Source: Omphiscola glabra (lineage: Eukaryota > Mollusca > Gastropoda > Lymnaeidae). Taken from it: DNA of 64,000 nt. A program made the position numbers and the translations under genes. The stretch lies in assembly GCA_964017045.1 (NCBI GenBank), contig OZ024802.1:13962435-14026434 (forward strand), written 5' to 3'. The notes below the pieces were generated by a model. It did no database searches and was not told the DNA's origin. It saw only the letters and a program-made list of their open reading frames with translations. Of the stretch, positions 1 to 10,597 are shown piece after piece (position 1 is the first letter of the stretch; every line of letters starts with the position of its first letter).

Positions 1-2274
1 ACCTGGATCATGTTAGACCAGGGCTAATAAAATATATCACAATAGTGCACCTGGATCATGTTAGACCAGGGCTAATAAAATATATCACAATAGTGCATCT
101 GGATCATGTTAGACCAGGGCTAATAAAATATATCACAATAGTGCATCTGGATCATGTTAGACCAGGGCTAATAAAATATATCACAATAGTGCATCTGGAT
201 CATGTTAGACCAGGGCTAATAAAATATATCACAATAGTGCATCTGGATCATGTTAGACCAGGGCTAATAAAATATATCACAATAGTGCACCTGGATCATG
301 TTAGACCAAGGCTAATAAAATATATCACAATAGTGCACCTGGATCATGTTAGACCAAGGCTAATAAAATATATCACAATAGTGCACCTGGATCATGTTAG
401 ACCAGTGCTAATAAAATATATCACAATAGTGCACCTGGATCATGTTAGACCAGTGCTAATAAAATATATCACAATAGTGCACCTGGATCATGTTAGACCA
501 GGGCTAATAAAATATATCACAATAGTGCACCTGGATCATGTTAGACCAAGGCTAATAAAATATATCACAATAGTGCATCTGGATCATGTTAGACCAGGGC
601 TAATAAAATATATCACAATAGTGCACCTGGATCATGTTAGACCAGGGCTAATAAAATATATCACAATAGTGCACCTGGATCATGTTAGACCAGGGCTAAT
701 AAAATATATCACAATAGTGCATCTGGATCATGTTAGACCAGGGCTAATAAAATATATCACAATAGTGCATCTGGATCATGTTAGACCAGGGCTAATAAAA
801 TATATCACAATAGTGCATCTGGATCATGTTAGACCAGGGCTAATAAAATATATCACAATAGTGCATCTGGATCATGTTAGACCAGGGCTAATAAAATATA
901 TCACAATAGTGCACCTGGATCATGTTAGACCAAGGCTAATAAAATATATCACAATAGTGCACCTGGATCATGTTAGACCAAGGCTAATAAAATATATCAC
1001 AATAGTGCACCTGGATCATGTTAGACCAGTGCTAATAAAATATATCACAATAGTGCACCTGGATCATGTTAGACCAAGGCTAATAAAATATATCACAATA
1101 GTGCACCTGGATCATGTTAGACCAGGGCTAATAAAATATATCACAATAGTGCACCTGGATCATGTTAGACCAAGGCTAATAAAATATATCACAATAGTGC
1201 ACCTGGATCATGTTATACCAGGGCTAATAAAATATATCACAATAGTGCACCTGGATCATGTTAGACCAGTGCTAATAAAATATATCACAATAGTGCACCT
1301 GGATCATGTTAGACCAGGGCTAATAAAATATATCACAATAGTGCATCTGGATCATGTTAGACCAGGGCTAATAAAATATATCACAATAGTGCACCTGGAT
1401 CATGTTAGACCAGGGCTAATAAAATATATCACAATAGTGCACCTGGATCATGTTAGACCAGGGCTAATAAAATATATCACAATAGTGCATCTGGATCATG
1501 TTAGACCAGGGCTAATAAAATATATCACAATAGTGCACCTGGATCATGTTAGACCAGGGCTAATAAAATATATCACAATAGTGCATCTGGATCATGTTAG
1601 ACCAGGGCTAATAAAATATATCACAATAGTGCACCTGGATCATGTTAGACCAGGGCTAATAAAATATATCACAATAGTGCATCTGGATCATGTTAGACCA
1701 GGGCTAATAAAATATATCACAATAGTGCATCTGGATCATGTTAGACCAGGGCTAATAAAATATATCACAATAGTGCATCTGGATCATGTTAGACCAGGGC
1801 TAATAAAATATATCACAATAGTGCACCTGGATCATGTTAGACCAAGGCTAATAAAATATATCACAATAGTGCACCTGGATCATGTTAGACCAGGGCTAAT
1901 AAAATATATCACAATAGTGCACCTGGATCATGTTAGACCAAGGCTAATAAAATATATCACAATAGTGCACCTGGATCATGTTAGACCAAGGCTAATAAAA
2001 TATATCACAATAGTGCACCTGGATCATGTTAGACCAGGGCTAATAAAATATATCACAATAGTGCATCTGGATCATGTTAGACCAGGGCTAATAAAATATA
2101 TCACAATAGTGCACCTGGATCATGTTAGACCAAGGCTAATAAAATATATCACAATAGTGCATCTGGATCATGTTAGACCAGTGCTAATAAAATATATCAC
2201 AATAGTGCATCTGGACCATGTTAGACCAGTGCTAATAAAATATATCACAATAGTGCATCTGGATCATGTTAGAC
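1..2274. repeat. 48-bp minisatellite, about 47 copies
   Basis: The unit is 48 bp and begins acctggatcatgttagacca. Copies differ at only a few positions (acctgg/atctgg; gggct/aaggct/agtgct), so the array is young or homogenised. Because 48 is divisible by three, one frame stays open for 765 codons as a 16-residue repeat (HLDHVRPGLIKYITIV). I do not regard it as a gene: there is no non-repeat domain, signal peptide or codon-level constraint. The array runs off the left edge of the window. Confidence 0.97.
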
Positions 2275-2462
2275 CAGGGGTCGGCAAACTCAATATTCAA
2301 AAGAGCCAAACATCAGCTGCGGGACAATTAAATTTAAATTAAAATTATTGTCAAGAACTATGTTTTTCACAGTCAAAACCGATTTGTGGACGACTGGCCG
2401 AGCCACACTCAGGTCGTTAGAGAGCCGCATGCGGCTCGCGAGCCGCGATTTGCCAACCACAG
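2275..2462. mobile_element. hAT-type MITE inserted in the 48-bp array
   Basis: The 188-bp element starts CAGGGGTCGGCAAACT and ends TTTGCCAACCACAG, an imperfect inverted pair. It is flanked by an 8-bp target duplication, tgttagac at left and tgtaggac at right. The interior holds the GC-rich palindrome gagccgcatgcggctc. After the right duplication the 48-bp repeat resumes (caatgctagttaaatatctc), so the element landed inside one repeat unit. Terminal CAGGGGTCGGCAAAC and an 8-bp duplication are typical of hAT elements. There is no transposase. Confidence 0.85.
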
Positions 2463-2508
2463 TGTAGGACCAATGCTAGTTAAATATCTCACAATAGAGC
2501 AGCTAAAT
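2463..2508. repeat. Remnant half of the 48-bp repeat unit after the MITE
   Basis: This continues the unit interrupted at 2274 with about six substitutions and indels, so it is more diverged than the units left of the MITE. That fits an older edge copy that no longer exchanges with the array. Confidence 0.75.
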
Positions 2509-2983
2509 CATGTTCTTCCACTGCAACATTTTCCTGTATCATGTTCTTCCACTGCAACTTTTCCCCTGTATCATGTTCTTCCACTGCAACTTTTCCCTTG
2601 AATCATGTTTTTCCACTGTAACTTTTCCCCTGTATCATGTTCTTCCACTGCAACTTTTCCCCTGTATCATGTTCTTCCACTGCAACTTTTCCCCTGTATC
2701 ATGTTCTTTTACTGCAACTTTTCCCTTGAATCATGTTCTTCCACTGCAACTTTTCCCCTGTATCATGTTCTTCCACTGCAACTTTTCCCCTGTATTGTGT
2801 TCTTCCACTGCTACTTTTCCCCTGAATCATGTTCTTCCACTGCAACTTTTCCCCTGTATTGTGTTCTTCCTTTGCAACTTTTCCCCTGTATCATGTTCTT
2901 CTACTGCAACTTTTCCTCTGTATCATGTTCTTCCACTGCAACTTTTCCACTGAATCATGTTCTTCCACTGCACCTTTTCCCCA
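2509..2983. repeat. 32-bp minisatellite, about 15 copies
   Basis: The unit is catgttcttccactgcaact followed by tttcccctgtat. Because 32 is not a multiple of three, three overlapping frames stay open; none looks like a protein. It starts directly after the remnant of the 48-bp repeat, sharing the atcatgtt sequence at the junction. Confidence 0.95.
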
Positions 2984-3063
2984 CTAGTCAGTTTTTTAGC
3001 AACCAATGAAAATTCATTACAAGACTGCTGTTGATTGATTTAAGGTACTTTTGTTCAAAGAAC

Positions 3064-3308
3064 ATTATGGCAAGTAACATGAAAGTTTTGGCAAGGAACA
3101 TTAAAATAATGGCAAGGAGCATGAACATTAAGGCAAGGAACATGAACGTTATGGCAAGGAACATGAACTTTATGGCAAGGAACATGAACGTTATGGCAAG
3201 GAACATGAACGTTATGGCAAGGAACATGGACGTTATGGAAAGGAATATGAACATTATGGCAAGGAACATGAACGTTATGGCAAGGAACATGAACGTTATG
3301 GCAAGGAC
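3064..3308. repeat. 21-bp minisatellite, about 12 copies
   Basis: The unit is aacgttatggcaaggaacat plus g. Both strands stay open (MARNMNV-type and FLAITFM-type heptads) only because of the 21-bp period. Confidence 0.93.
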
Positions 3309-3684
3309 TTGTAAGCAAGAAAAGGAATGAACAAATGGTAAGCTCATTTCTCATTCGACCATTTGTAAATGAGATCACATACAAACGCTACATAAACATT
3401 TGAAAATATAAGGAATTGGCACGAGGGTTCAAGTTCCCATTTTTATTTATTGTTTTCTTAGCATTCACAAAAATACAGGAGCCCCTTTCCCAAGTTTCCC
3501 CGTAAGAATCCAGCCCTGGTTAGCTTTCTTTAATAATGGATCTGTAGACATTATCGAGCTGAATTTTCATTAGTTTGATTTCGATTTTTTTAAAAACCCA
3601 CATAAATTTTGTCACCATCAGAATTTGATGCTCATAACGATGTTTCCATTTTAAGAAACAGTCCACAGTTGTTTTACATTTTAC
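3309..3684. other. Unassigned spacer
   Basis: This is non-repetitive AT-rich DNA. I see no exon, splice pair or transposon end. Confidence 0.5.
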
Positions 3685-3819
3685 TTGGCTCAGACATTTC
3701 TTGGCTCAGACTTTCCTTGGTTAAGACTTTCCTTGGCTCAGACTTTCCTTGGCTCAGACTTTCCTTGGCTCAGACTTTCCTTGGCTCAGACTTTCCTCGA
3801 CTCAGTGACTTTCCTTGGG
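3685..3819. repeat. 16-bp minisatellite, about 8 copies
   Basis: The unit is ttggctcagactttcc, with degenerate end copies. Confidence 0.9.
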
Positions 3820-5040
3820 ATATTCTCAAACTGTCATGTAAGCACTTGGTGGGACTACTGCCCCAGTGCTCCCCCCCCCCCCCACTTTTTTTTCTCCCGA
3901 TCCCTCATGTTGATGTGCGTTTTAAAAAAAAAAACATTTATATTGGCGGCTAACTCAAGTATAATTCCCAGTGTCACAACTTTTGTTACACCGCAGAGTA
4001 ATCTCCTGTATCTCCATTTACTTTCCAACTCTAAAGTCTCCTTTACCCCTCCCCGAGCAACAACAACATCAACACACTTTTACACACACTCACAAATACA
4101 CACACACACACCAATATCCCATCACCCCTATAAAAACCCTAGTTAGATGAGACCATCCATTGTGTGTGTGTGTATAATTTTATATGATTATTTTTAGTTT
4201 AGTATGTTCACCATGCGCACATCAAAGGAGACGATATAATGTCAACACCAGCATACAGTATGTGAGATACAATCTCTCCCCACCCCCACTCCGCTGACCA
4301 ATAACGTATCCACTTTCACTGGGGCGTGGGGGCGGGTAACATAAACAAAACAAAACAAACAAACAAACAAACAAACAAACAAAGCAGCCACGTACCGATA
4401 GCGTGTTCACTGAAGCAAACGAGCGTGTGGCTGAGAAGGATGTGAGTGTGGGGGAGGGATGTGTCTAGCCCTAAGCCCCCCCCCCCCACACATGTAAGCA
4501 TTGCAGAATAATATTGACCGCACTCTTTTTAAACACACACATTTATTCACGCATTGTTTCGTGGATTGCCATTTCCATTTAATGGCACGCTCCCCCTCTC
4601 CAACCCCGCGACCTCGTTTTAATATTAGGTGTGGGTCCGCCTCTGTTGACTCGATTATTAAGACGGTGGGGGCTGTGGGGGGGGGGGGGGGTAAGAAAGC
4701 GAGAATCAAGATGTACGACTTCAAATACATCCTGATTGACATTTTCTAATCTTGTTTCGATGAGTACTGAGTTAATCAATAACGTGTGTGTGTGTGCGTG
4801 CGTGTGTGTGTTATGTGTGTTGTGGGTGTGTGTCTTAACTACTGAGCATTTATATGTTAATAATATTTACTGTTAAATAAAAATAAAACTCGGATTGAAA
4901 TAAAGAGATGCAGTTATCGCAACGTATTGTAAACGGAAGTGAAAATTCAACATTAGAAATAAAAATGGACTTTTTAAAATGTCATACTTGTCTTTTTAAC
5001 GAGTTAACTTCACCATCTAGGCTGGGGTACCGCGCTATAT
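3820..5040. repeat. Spacer with microsatellites and homopolymers
   Basis: It contains poly-C near 3870 and 4479, CA-rich sequence at 4080-4112, TG runs at 4160-4172 and 4785-4831, (CAAA)n at about 4342-4382, and poly-G near 4680. Overlapping open frames here are proline/glycine-rich by-products of the homopolymers. I see no gene. Confidence 0.7.
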
Positions 5041-5048
5041 GAGACAAC

Positions 5049-5409
5049 TAATAATAATAATAATAATAATCTTATACAAAAGACGCCCAGTTAACTTTAC
5101 CATCTTATAGATGCGACGTCCAGTTAACTTCACCATCTTATAGATGCGACGTCCAGTTAACTTCACCATCTTATAGATGCGACGTCCAGTTAACTTCACC
5201 ATCTTATAGATGCGACGTCCAGTTAACTTCACCATCTTATAGATGCGACGTCCAGTTAACTTCACCATCTTATAGATGCGACGTCCAGTTAACTTCACCA
5301 TCTTATAGATGCGACGTCCAGTTAACTTCACCATCTTATAGATGCGACGTCCAGTTAACTTCACCATCTTATAGATGCGACGTCCAGTTAACTTTACAAT
5401 TTTATAGAA
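5049..5409. repeat. (AAT)n plus a 33-bp minisatellite, about 10 copies
   Basis: An AAT run at 5050-5071 precedes copies of gatgcgacgtccagttaact plus tcaccatcttata. Single diverged partial units occur at 5000-5020 and 5400-5440, so the array grew inside an older low-copy motif. The minus strand is open for 110 codons as an 11-residue repeat, an artefact of the period. Confidence 0.93.
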
Positions 5410-6090
5410 AAGATGCCTACCCGGTAGTTATCTTCATCATGGTGTTATTATAAAAAAAAATCATTAAAAGAAAATGCTATCACTTACATTTACTTATTAC
5501 ATTTTAAGAATATTTATCGATTAGTTGTAAAGTGCTATCAATAAGTCAGACTAGATTACTAGATCGACCGATAAAAAAGAATGGCTAGAGTAATAATAGT
5601 AGTTTTCAAAGAAAGAAAAAGTAGCTGATACTCTATAAGTTAACCAAACATTTTTTTGCAAAAATAATTTACAAATGCGGGGAATTAATTCTTACAAGTC
5701 AAAAAAGTTTAATTCATGATTGTAGTTTACACTAAATTTATATTTAAAATAATAAACTTTACCAAATAGATTTTCATTTTTAAAAAAAAAATCTTAGTCA
5801 GATCAACTTAATATATATTTTTTCATATAATTTAATCCCTAATATTAGTATAAGGATTAAATTTGACTATTTTAATTGATAATTGATTGTGCTTCGTATA
5901 TATATAATAATGTTTGATTCTTTAAAAATTAATTTTATATAATAGCGAGACTGCAGCACCATTAAGCCGGGTTGGGGGGGGGGGGTCTTCTCACCCCCTG
6001 TATATATATTTGATTGGTTTAATTCATCCGGTACTTTTACACGTTGTTGACACGTCGTGGTAACACTGAAATAGCACAAGTCCTTCTCCA
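5410..6090. other. AT-rich spacer
   Basis: AT-rich DNA with one poly-G run near 5973. It could hold the 3' untranslated part of the minus-strand peptide locus to its right, but I see no convincing polyadenylation signal. Confidence 0.4.
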
Positions 6091-6093
6091 TAA

Positions 6094-6269
6094 TTAATGC
6101 AACGTTAATCTATAAAAATAAATGTATCCAGAGGCTATACATTCATTAACACATGTATAGCACAGCTCGCTATCTGGGCGAATGTTACACAAACTTCTCA
6201 TACAATCTTTCAAAGACTGCTCACCAATGGACACGTACACCACAAAACAGACCAGACCACACGTCATAA
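6094..6269 (-). CDS. Candidate exon 2 of a small cysteine-rich secreted peptide
   Basis: An acceptor (TTTTCATGGTAG) at 6270-6272 would open a 57-codon reading frame ending in TAA at 6094. Its entry phase (two bases completing a codon) matches the donor of the signal-peptide exon at 6436. The stretch has seven cysteines. The last five are spaced C-x4-C-x8-C-x2-C-x3-C, in the segment containing SLKDCMRSLCNIRPDSELC. Joining the two exons gives about 90 residues. I do not recognise the family. A hydrophobic run (LVCFVVYVSIG) near the exon start is odd for a mature peptide, so the acceptor may be elsewhere or this may be a chance frame. Confidence 0.35.
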
Positions 6270-6435
6270 CTACCATGAAAATACGTCACCAAGTAAAAAA
6301 TGCGGGAAGACGTTCATTAACTAATAAATCGCTTTAATAAACGCAACTCTCACAAATAAACACAATATCCGGTGCGCAACATTTATTATTGAACACCCCC
6401 CCCCCCCCATACTCGAGAGGGAGGCAACTACTCAC

Positions 6436-6532
6436 GTTTATCAGAAGTCACGGAAACTCCGGGAAGATTTTGGGCAGAGACTGCTGGGAACGCTGAGCCA
6501 AGCACTACTAGTAGTGTCGGCCATACCAGCAT
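6436..6532 (-). CDS. First coding exon of a secreted protein (signal peptide)
   Basis: The start ATG lies in a good context (CCAAGAATGC, A at -3). It encodes MLVWPTLLVVLGSAFPAVSA, a textbook signal peptide with a charge-poor start, a leucine/valine core and an A-V-S-A cleavage site. The predicted mature chain starts with QN, able to form pyroglutamate. After 32 codons plus one base the frame meets a near-consensus 5' splice site (AAAC/GTGAGT). A TATA box lies 163 bp upstream of the ATG. The nearest phase-compatible downstream exon is at 6269-6094. The product is unknown; a neuropeptide precursor or other small secreted peptide is inference only. Confidence 0.5.
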
Positions 6533-6694
6533 TCTTGGCGACTGGTCTAGCACGCGGAACAGTGTCTCCAGGGCGCCAACAATTACTCCCGCCCTTTTTT
6601 TTTTCCGTTTCCTCGCCGTGGCCGAGCTGCAGTCCGTCGTGACCGTTGTTGTGGTGTACACCGACGTAGTGGGTGCACGTCCTGGCCGACTGCC

Positions 6695-6700
6695 TTTATA
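6695..6700 (-). promoter_or_regulatory. TATA box of the signal-peptide gene
   Basis: On the minus strand the sequence reads CCCTATAAAGGC. It would place a start of transcription near 6668 and a 5' untranslated region of about 135 bases before the ATG at 6532. A TGACGTG half-CRE (6718-6724) sits about 18 bp upstream of it. Confidence 0.5.
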
Positions 6701-6729
6701 GGGATATCAAATCTGAGTGACGTGCTGGG

Positions 6730-7530
6730 ACAGAGTGGTGTTGCCTCTCGGTGGACACCCACAGCGACCCCCGCCCCTCCTTAGGTCAATGTGTTCTGGG
6801 CCGTGTGAGTTAAGAGCGACTTTTTGTTAGGGGGCTCCGATCCAGAGACAGCTCGTATGGGGCCAGGCAGGTCCAGTAAGAACAATCCTGAAAGTGGCTA
6901 CGTGGAAAATTTAGTCGATGTAGCGTTTGGTAGAGTTGTTTGCTCTTTGTTTACCTCCCCTCCCCCCTTCCACACTGGTCCACTCAACCCCCACCAACTG
7001 GTGGGGGTTGCCTCCTTTACGGTTCAAATTTTATTGCTGCCTACGTGTTCAAATTTAACGATGAGCACTTGGGCCGCGGAGACCAATTGAAAAAAAAATT
7101 GTGCATTCGACGGTGGTTCTAAAAATAGCTTTGTCGATCGCAAAATCAACAATCGAAAAAGGTTTCTGTTATAAACTGTAGGCGAGGTGTTCTGTAGAGC
7201 ATTGTTGGAACTAGAATGAGTCTTCGGGGTGAAGTCTGTTGTGTATCACTAATAATAATATATGCGCATATAGCGGTGTGTCTTAATTATTAATAGAAGC
7301 ATATTTAGTTGAGCAACATTGTTTCTGGAAAATATGTTGTACCCAATGTCACGAATGAGAAGGAATCGGGGGGAAGGGGGGAGGGACTGCCAGTGACTTG
7401 CTTGCCAACATGAACATCTAAAACTGTAGACAAAGTTCAATGCGTCTTGACACCCTGGGACCCATTTCTTAACCCCCCCCCCCCAACCATCGTCGTGTAA
7501 AGAAACGTGAATATCGCACCCTTCCCACCC
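6730..7530. other. Unassigned spacer
   Basis: This may include upstream promoter sequence of the minus-strand peptide locus. A poly-C run lies near 7474. I see no exon with credible splice sites. Confidence 0.4.
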
Positions 7531-7535
7531 TTCAC

Positions 7536-7614
7536 ACTGACTGCAACCACCCTCCTCACCCTGACTGCATCCACCTTTCACCCTGACTGCATCCACCCTT
7601 CACCCTGACTGCAT
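7536..7614. repeat. Short tandem repeat (ccctgactgcatccacctt)
   Basis: Three to four imperfect copies of an 18-23 bp unit containing ctgactgcatccacc. Confidence 0.75.
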
Positions 7615-8173
7615 GACGCTGTAAGTTACTGTTCATATCAATTGTGTAGAATAGTAAATACTTGTGTACCAAAAGTGCGATGAGATTAGTTGGAGATATT
7701 GAAAAAACGTCTCGTGACTTTTGTAACAATTGATGTCTTCAATCATGTGTAGGGGGTCGAATATGGTTTACCTCATCGGCCAAAGTTATAAAGACATATT
7801 AAAATCGATAAGCCACGCCCCCTTTATTAATTTTCAAAAGCCCGTTTGCACCATGGCCACAAAGGCCACCTCGATCATCCCTTGAGTGGATGATGGCACA
7901 ATCGGGATCTCTGACATGCTCGCTGGCTGGCGTGTATGGGTCTTGTTCTCGTGTGTGAGGACATCATGTTGATGTTGGGAGGGGGTGAGGGTGCCGTTGG
8001 GGGGCGGGGGTAGACGGGGGAGTTAAATTACGTCCCTTTCTAAACATAGTGTAGTAGGAGGTGACAGACTGTGGTGTTACGTGGTGCTAGCGACGTATCT
8101 TGTTTATTTGATTTTAAAGCAAGTTAAACGGTGATTGAGCTACAACTAACGAGCCGACTATCGAACTTGAAAA
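7615..8173. other. Unassigned spacer
   Basis: Mixed composition, with no array. A segment near 7850-7940 is less AT-rich, but no frame is sustained and no splice sites stand out. Confidence 0.4.
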
Positions 8174-8552
8174 GTGATGGAAAGCTAGGGTGGAGGTGAT
8201 ATATTGACAGAACTTGGAGGGTGATGGAAAGTTGGGGTGGAGTTGATGGAAATTTGGGATGGAGGTGATATATTGGCAGAACTTGGAGATTGATGGAAAG
8301 TTGGGGTGGAGGTGATGGAAAGTTGGGGTGGAGGTGATGGAAAGTTGGGGTGGATGTGATATATTGGCAGAACTTGGAGCGTGATGGAAAGATGAGGTGG
8401 AAGTGATATAATGGCCAAACTTGGAGAGTAATGGAAAGGTGGGATAGAGGTGATATATTGGCGGAACTCGGAGTGTGATGGAAAGTTGGGGTGGAGGTGA
8501 TATATTGGCAGAACTTGGAAAGTGATGGAAAGTTTGGGTGGAGGTGATAGAC
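8174..8552. repeat. Imperfect composite minisatellite (gtgatggaaagttggggtgg)
   Basis: Units of about 46 bp (gtgatggaaagttggggtgg, aggtgatatattggcagaac, ttggag) alternate with shorter units lacking the ggcagaac part. Divergence between copies is higher than in most arrays here. Confidence 0.85.
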
Positions 8553-8725
8553 TGGCTGTCTGAGACATAAACCGTCTTAAGTCATTGAAAGAACATGAAG
8601 TCGCATTTACAAAAGTCTCAGACAATCATCGATTTTATGTCTTTCTTCTCTAAATTTGGAAACTTTCGGTGTGGTTAGACACGCCAAGCTGGTAAAAGTC
8701 GTATAAACTATACACTACTAGTAAC

Positions 8726-9693
8726 TAGGGAGCGACCGAATTTCGTCTTCGACTTCGGTCTCGGTGCCGAAAGTTGCCTTTGATCACTTTCGGCCTAGTT
8801 TCGGTTTTCGGCCGAAAAAGAAAAGTTAACTTTCGGGTTTATTTCGGTTTTGAATCCAAATTTTCTCCGAACATACTACTTTAAAAAAACAATTTAAATT
8901 ACTTTTAAATTAAAATGGTAATAGCCCAAAGTATTCATTAGATGTTTATTTATGAATATTCACAACGACGTGGCTAGTGGTACCCAGGTACCAGAATTTA
9001 GAGGTTGGGATTAAAAAAATTATTTAAAATATTATTGTTGGGTTTGTAAGACCAAATGAGGTATCAAATAAAAGATAATTGAATGTAACATACGTTTGTA
9101 AACTTATTTCTTCATTTTAACTAAAATAAACTACTACAAATGACATCCGAATAGCAATAGTCAAAATGGACCCAGACACACAGCACCGCTATTCGCACCC
9201 GGGTACCATTAGACACAATGCTATTCGGATGCCATTTGTGGTAGTTTATTTTAGTAAAACTGAAGAATTAAGATTACAATCGTATAGTATATTCAATTAT
9301 CTTTCATTTGATACCTCATTTGGTCTTACAAACCCAACAATAATATTTTTAATCGTTTTTTAATCCCAACCTCTCACTTCTGGTGCCACTAAATGCAGCC
9401 TATTCACAACGATCTCATTTATTTAATAAAAAGAATGTAAATATTGATACTTTCCACCCATCATTTTTCGATGTATGCAGAATGTTTACGTGAACGAATT
9501 TCAAAGTATCTAAATATTTCGGTTTCCGGTTCGGCCGAAAGTCTCGTTAAGCTTTTGGTTTCGGCTTCGGTTTCGGTCGGAAGTCTCGTTAAGCATTTGG
9601 TTTCAGCTTCGGTTTCGGCCGAAAGTCATTTTTAACTTTCAGCCTTGTTTCAGTTACGGCCGAAATCAGAAAATCACTTTCGGTCGGTCTCTA
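8726..9693. mobile_element. hAT-like element with nested foldback element
   Basis: The 968-bp element starts TAGGGAGCGACCGAA and ends TTCGGTCGGTCTCTA, a 15-bp inverted pair with one internal mismatch. It is flanked by 8-bp duplications ctagtaac (8718-8725) and ctagttac (9694-9701). Subterminal regions are packed with ttcggccgaaa-type palindromes (8740-8850 and 9520-9680), as in hAT subterminal transposase-binding repeats. It has no open transposase. A second element sits inside at 8969-9400. Confidence 0.8.
8969..9400. mobile_element. Long foldback element nested in the hAT-like element
   Basis: Two arms of about 180 bp (roughly 8979-9157 and 9219-9400) are near-perfect reverse complements around a ~60-bp spacer. 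Each arm carries the ccaacctct / agaggttgg outer and ctattcggat / atccgaatag inner sequence. A 12-bp direct repeat (tattcacaacga) flanks it at 8957-8968 and 9401-9412. Transcription would give a long hairpin. A shorter relative is at 29296-29530. Family unknown; the flanking repeats would fit an 8-bp hAT-type duplication plus chance extension. Confidence 0.8.
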
Positions 9694-9850
9694 CTAGTTA
9701 CTGTCTTATACACTATACTGTATATTAATTCGTTTTAAAGTCTTTTAGTTTTAATATTAGTTACAAACTTACATTTTAAAAAATTGAAAAAATAAATAAT
9801 AATAAATATATTATTAAACTATAAAAATAAAATAAAACTTTAATCTCTTA

Positions 9851-9958
9851 GGTCTCGTTTGTGTGAGGTCTCGTTTGTGTGAGGTCTCGTTTGTGTGAGG
9901 TCTCGTTTGTGTGAGGTCTCGTGTGTGTGAGGTCTCGTTTGTGTTAGGTCTTGTTTGC
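9851..9958. repeat. 16-bp minisatellite, about 7 copies
   Basis: The unit is ggtctcgtttgtgtga, with end copies degenerating to ggtcttgtttgcgct. Confidence 0.9.
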
Positions 9959-10128
9959 GCTAAACTGTAATAGTATGTGTGTAATGCCAATACACATTAT
10001 GTCTTACAGGTATATGTGTGACTTGTTTGATCTGCCCTACTGATGGCACTAATGGTGTTATTTGGTGTGATGTTGGTGACAAGGAGTCACCTAAAAATTC
10101 AAGTTAATTAACAACATGTGAGCTTTCT

Positions 10129-10498
10129 CTTACAAGACACACTCAGAACTATGAGCTTTGTCTGACAAGACGCATTGAGAACTATGAGCTTTGTCTCTCA
10201 AGACACATTGGAAGCTAAGAGCTTTTCTGACCAGACACATTGATAACTATGAGCTGAACTCGCAAGACACATTGAGAACTATGAACTTTCTCTCAAGACA
10301 CATTGAGAACTATGAGCTTTGTCTCTCAAGACACATTGAGAACTATGAGCTTTTTCTGACGAGACACATTGAGAATTATGAGCTTTGTCTCTCAAGACAC
10401 ATTGAGAACTATGAGCTTTGTCTCTCAAGACACATTGAGAACTATGAACTTTCTCTCAAGACACATTGAGAACTATGAGCTGTGTCACACAAGACACC
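10129..10498. repeat. 33-bp minisatellite, about 11 copies
   Basis: The unit is gacacattgagaactatgag plus ctttgtctctcaa. Left copies are more diverged than right ones. Confidence 0.92.
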
Positions 10499-10597
10499 TT
10501 GTGTAGGGACGGGTGGGAATATTATTGACTTGCTACAACCAGGTTAGGAAGTGGAAATATATAGTTGTCAACATTGTCCTTGTCTTGCAATAAACCA

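Noticed and set aside
1..2274. CRISPR array
   Set aside because: Directly tandem repeats without unique spacers, in a genome with introns. The same applies to all arrays in the window.
45..2342. 765-codon open frame across the 48-bp array
   Set aside because: It exists only because the unit is a multiple of three and lacks a stop in one frame. It has no flanking coding sequence, signal peptide or domain, and ends in MITE sequence.
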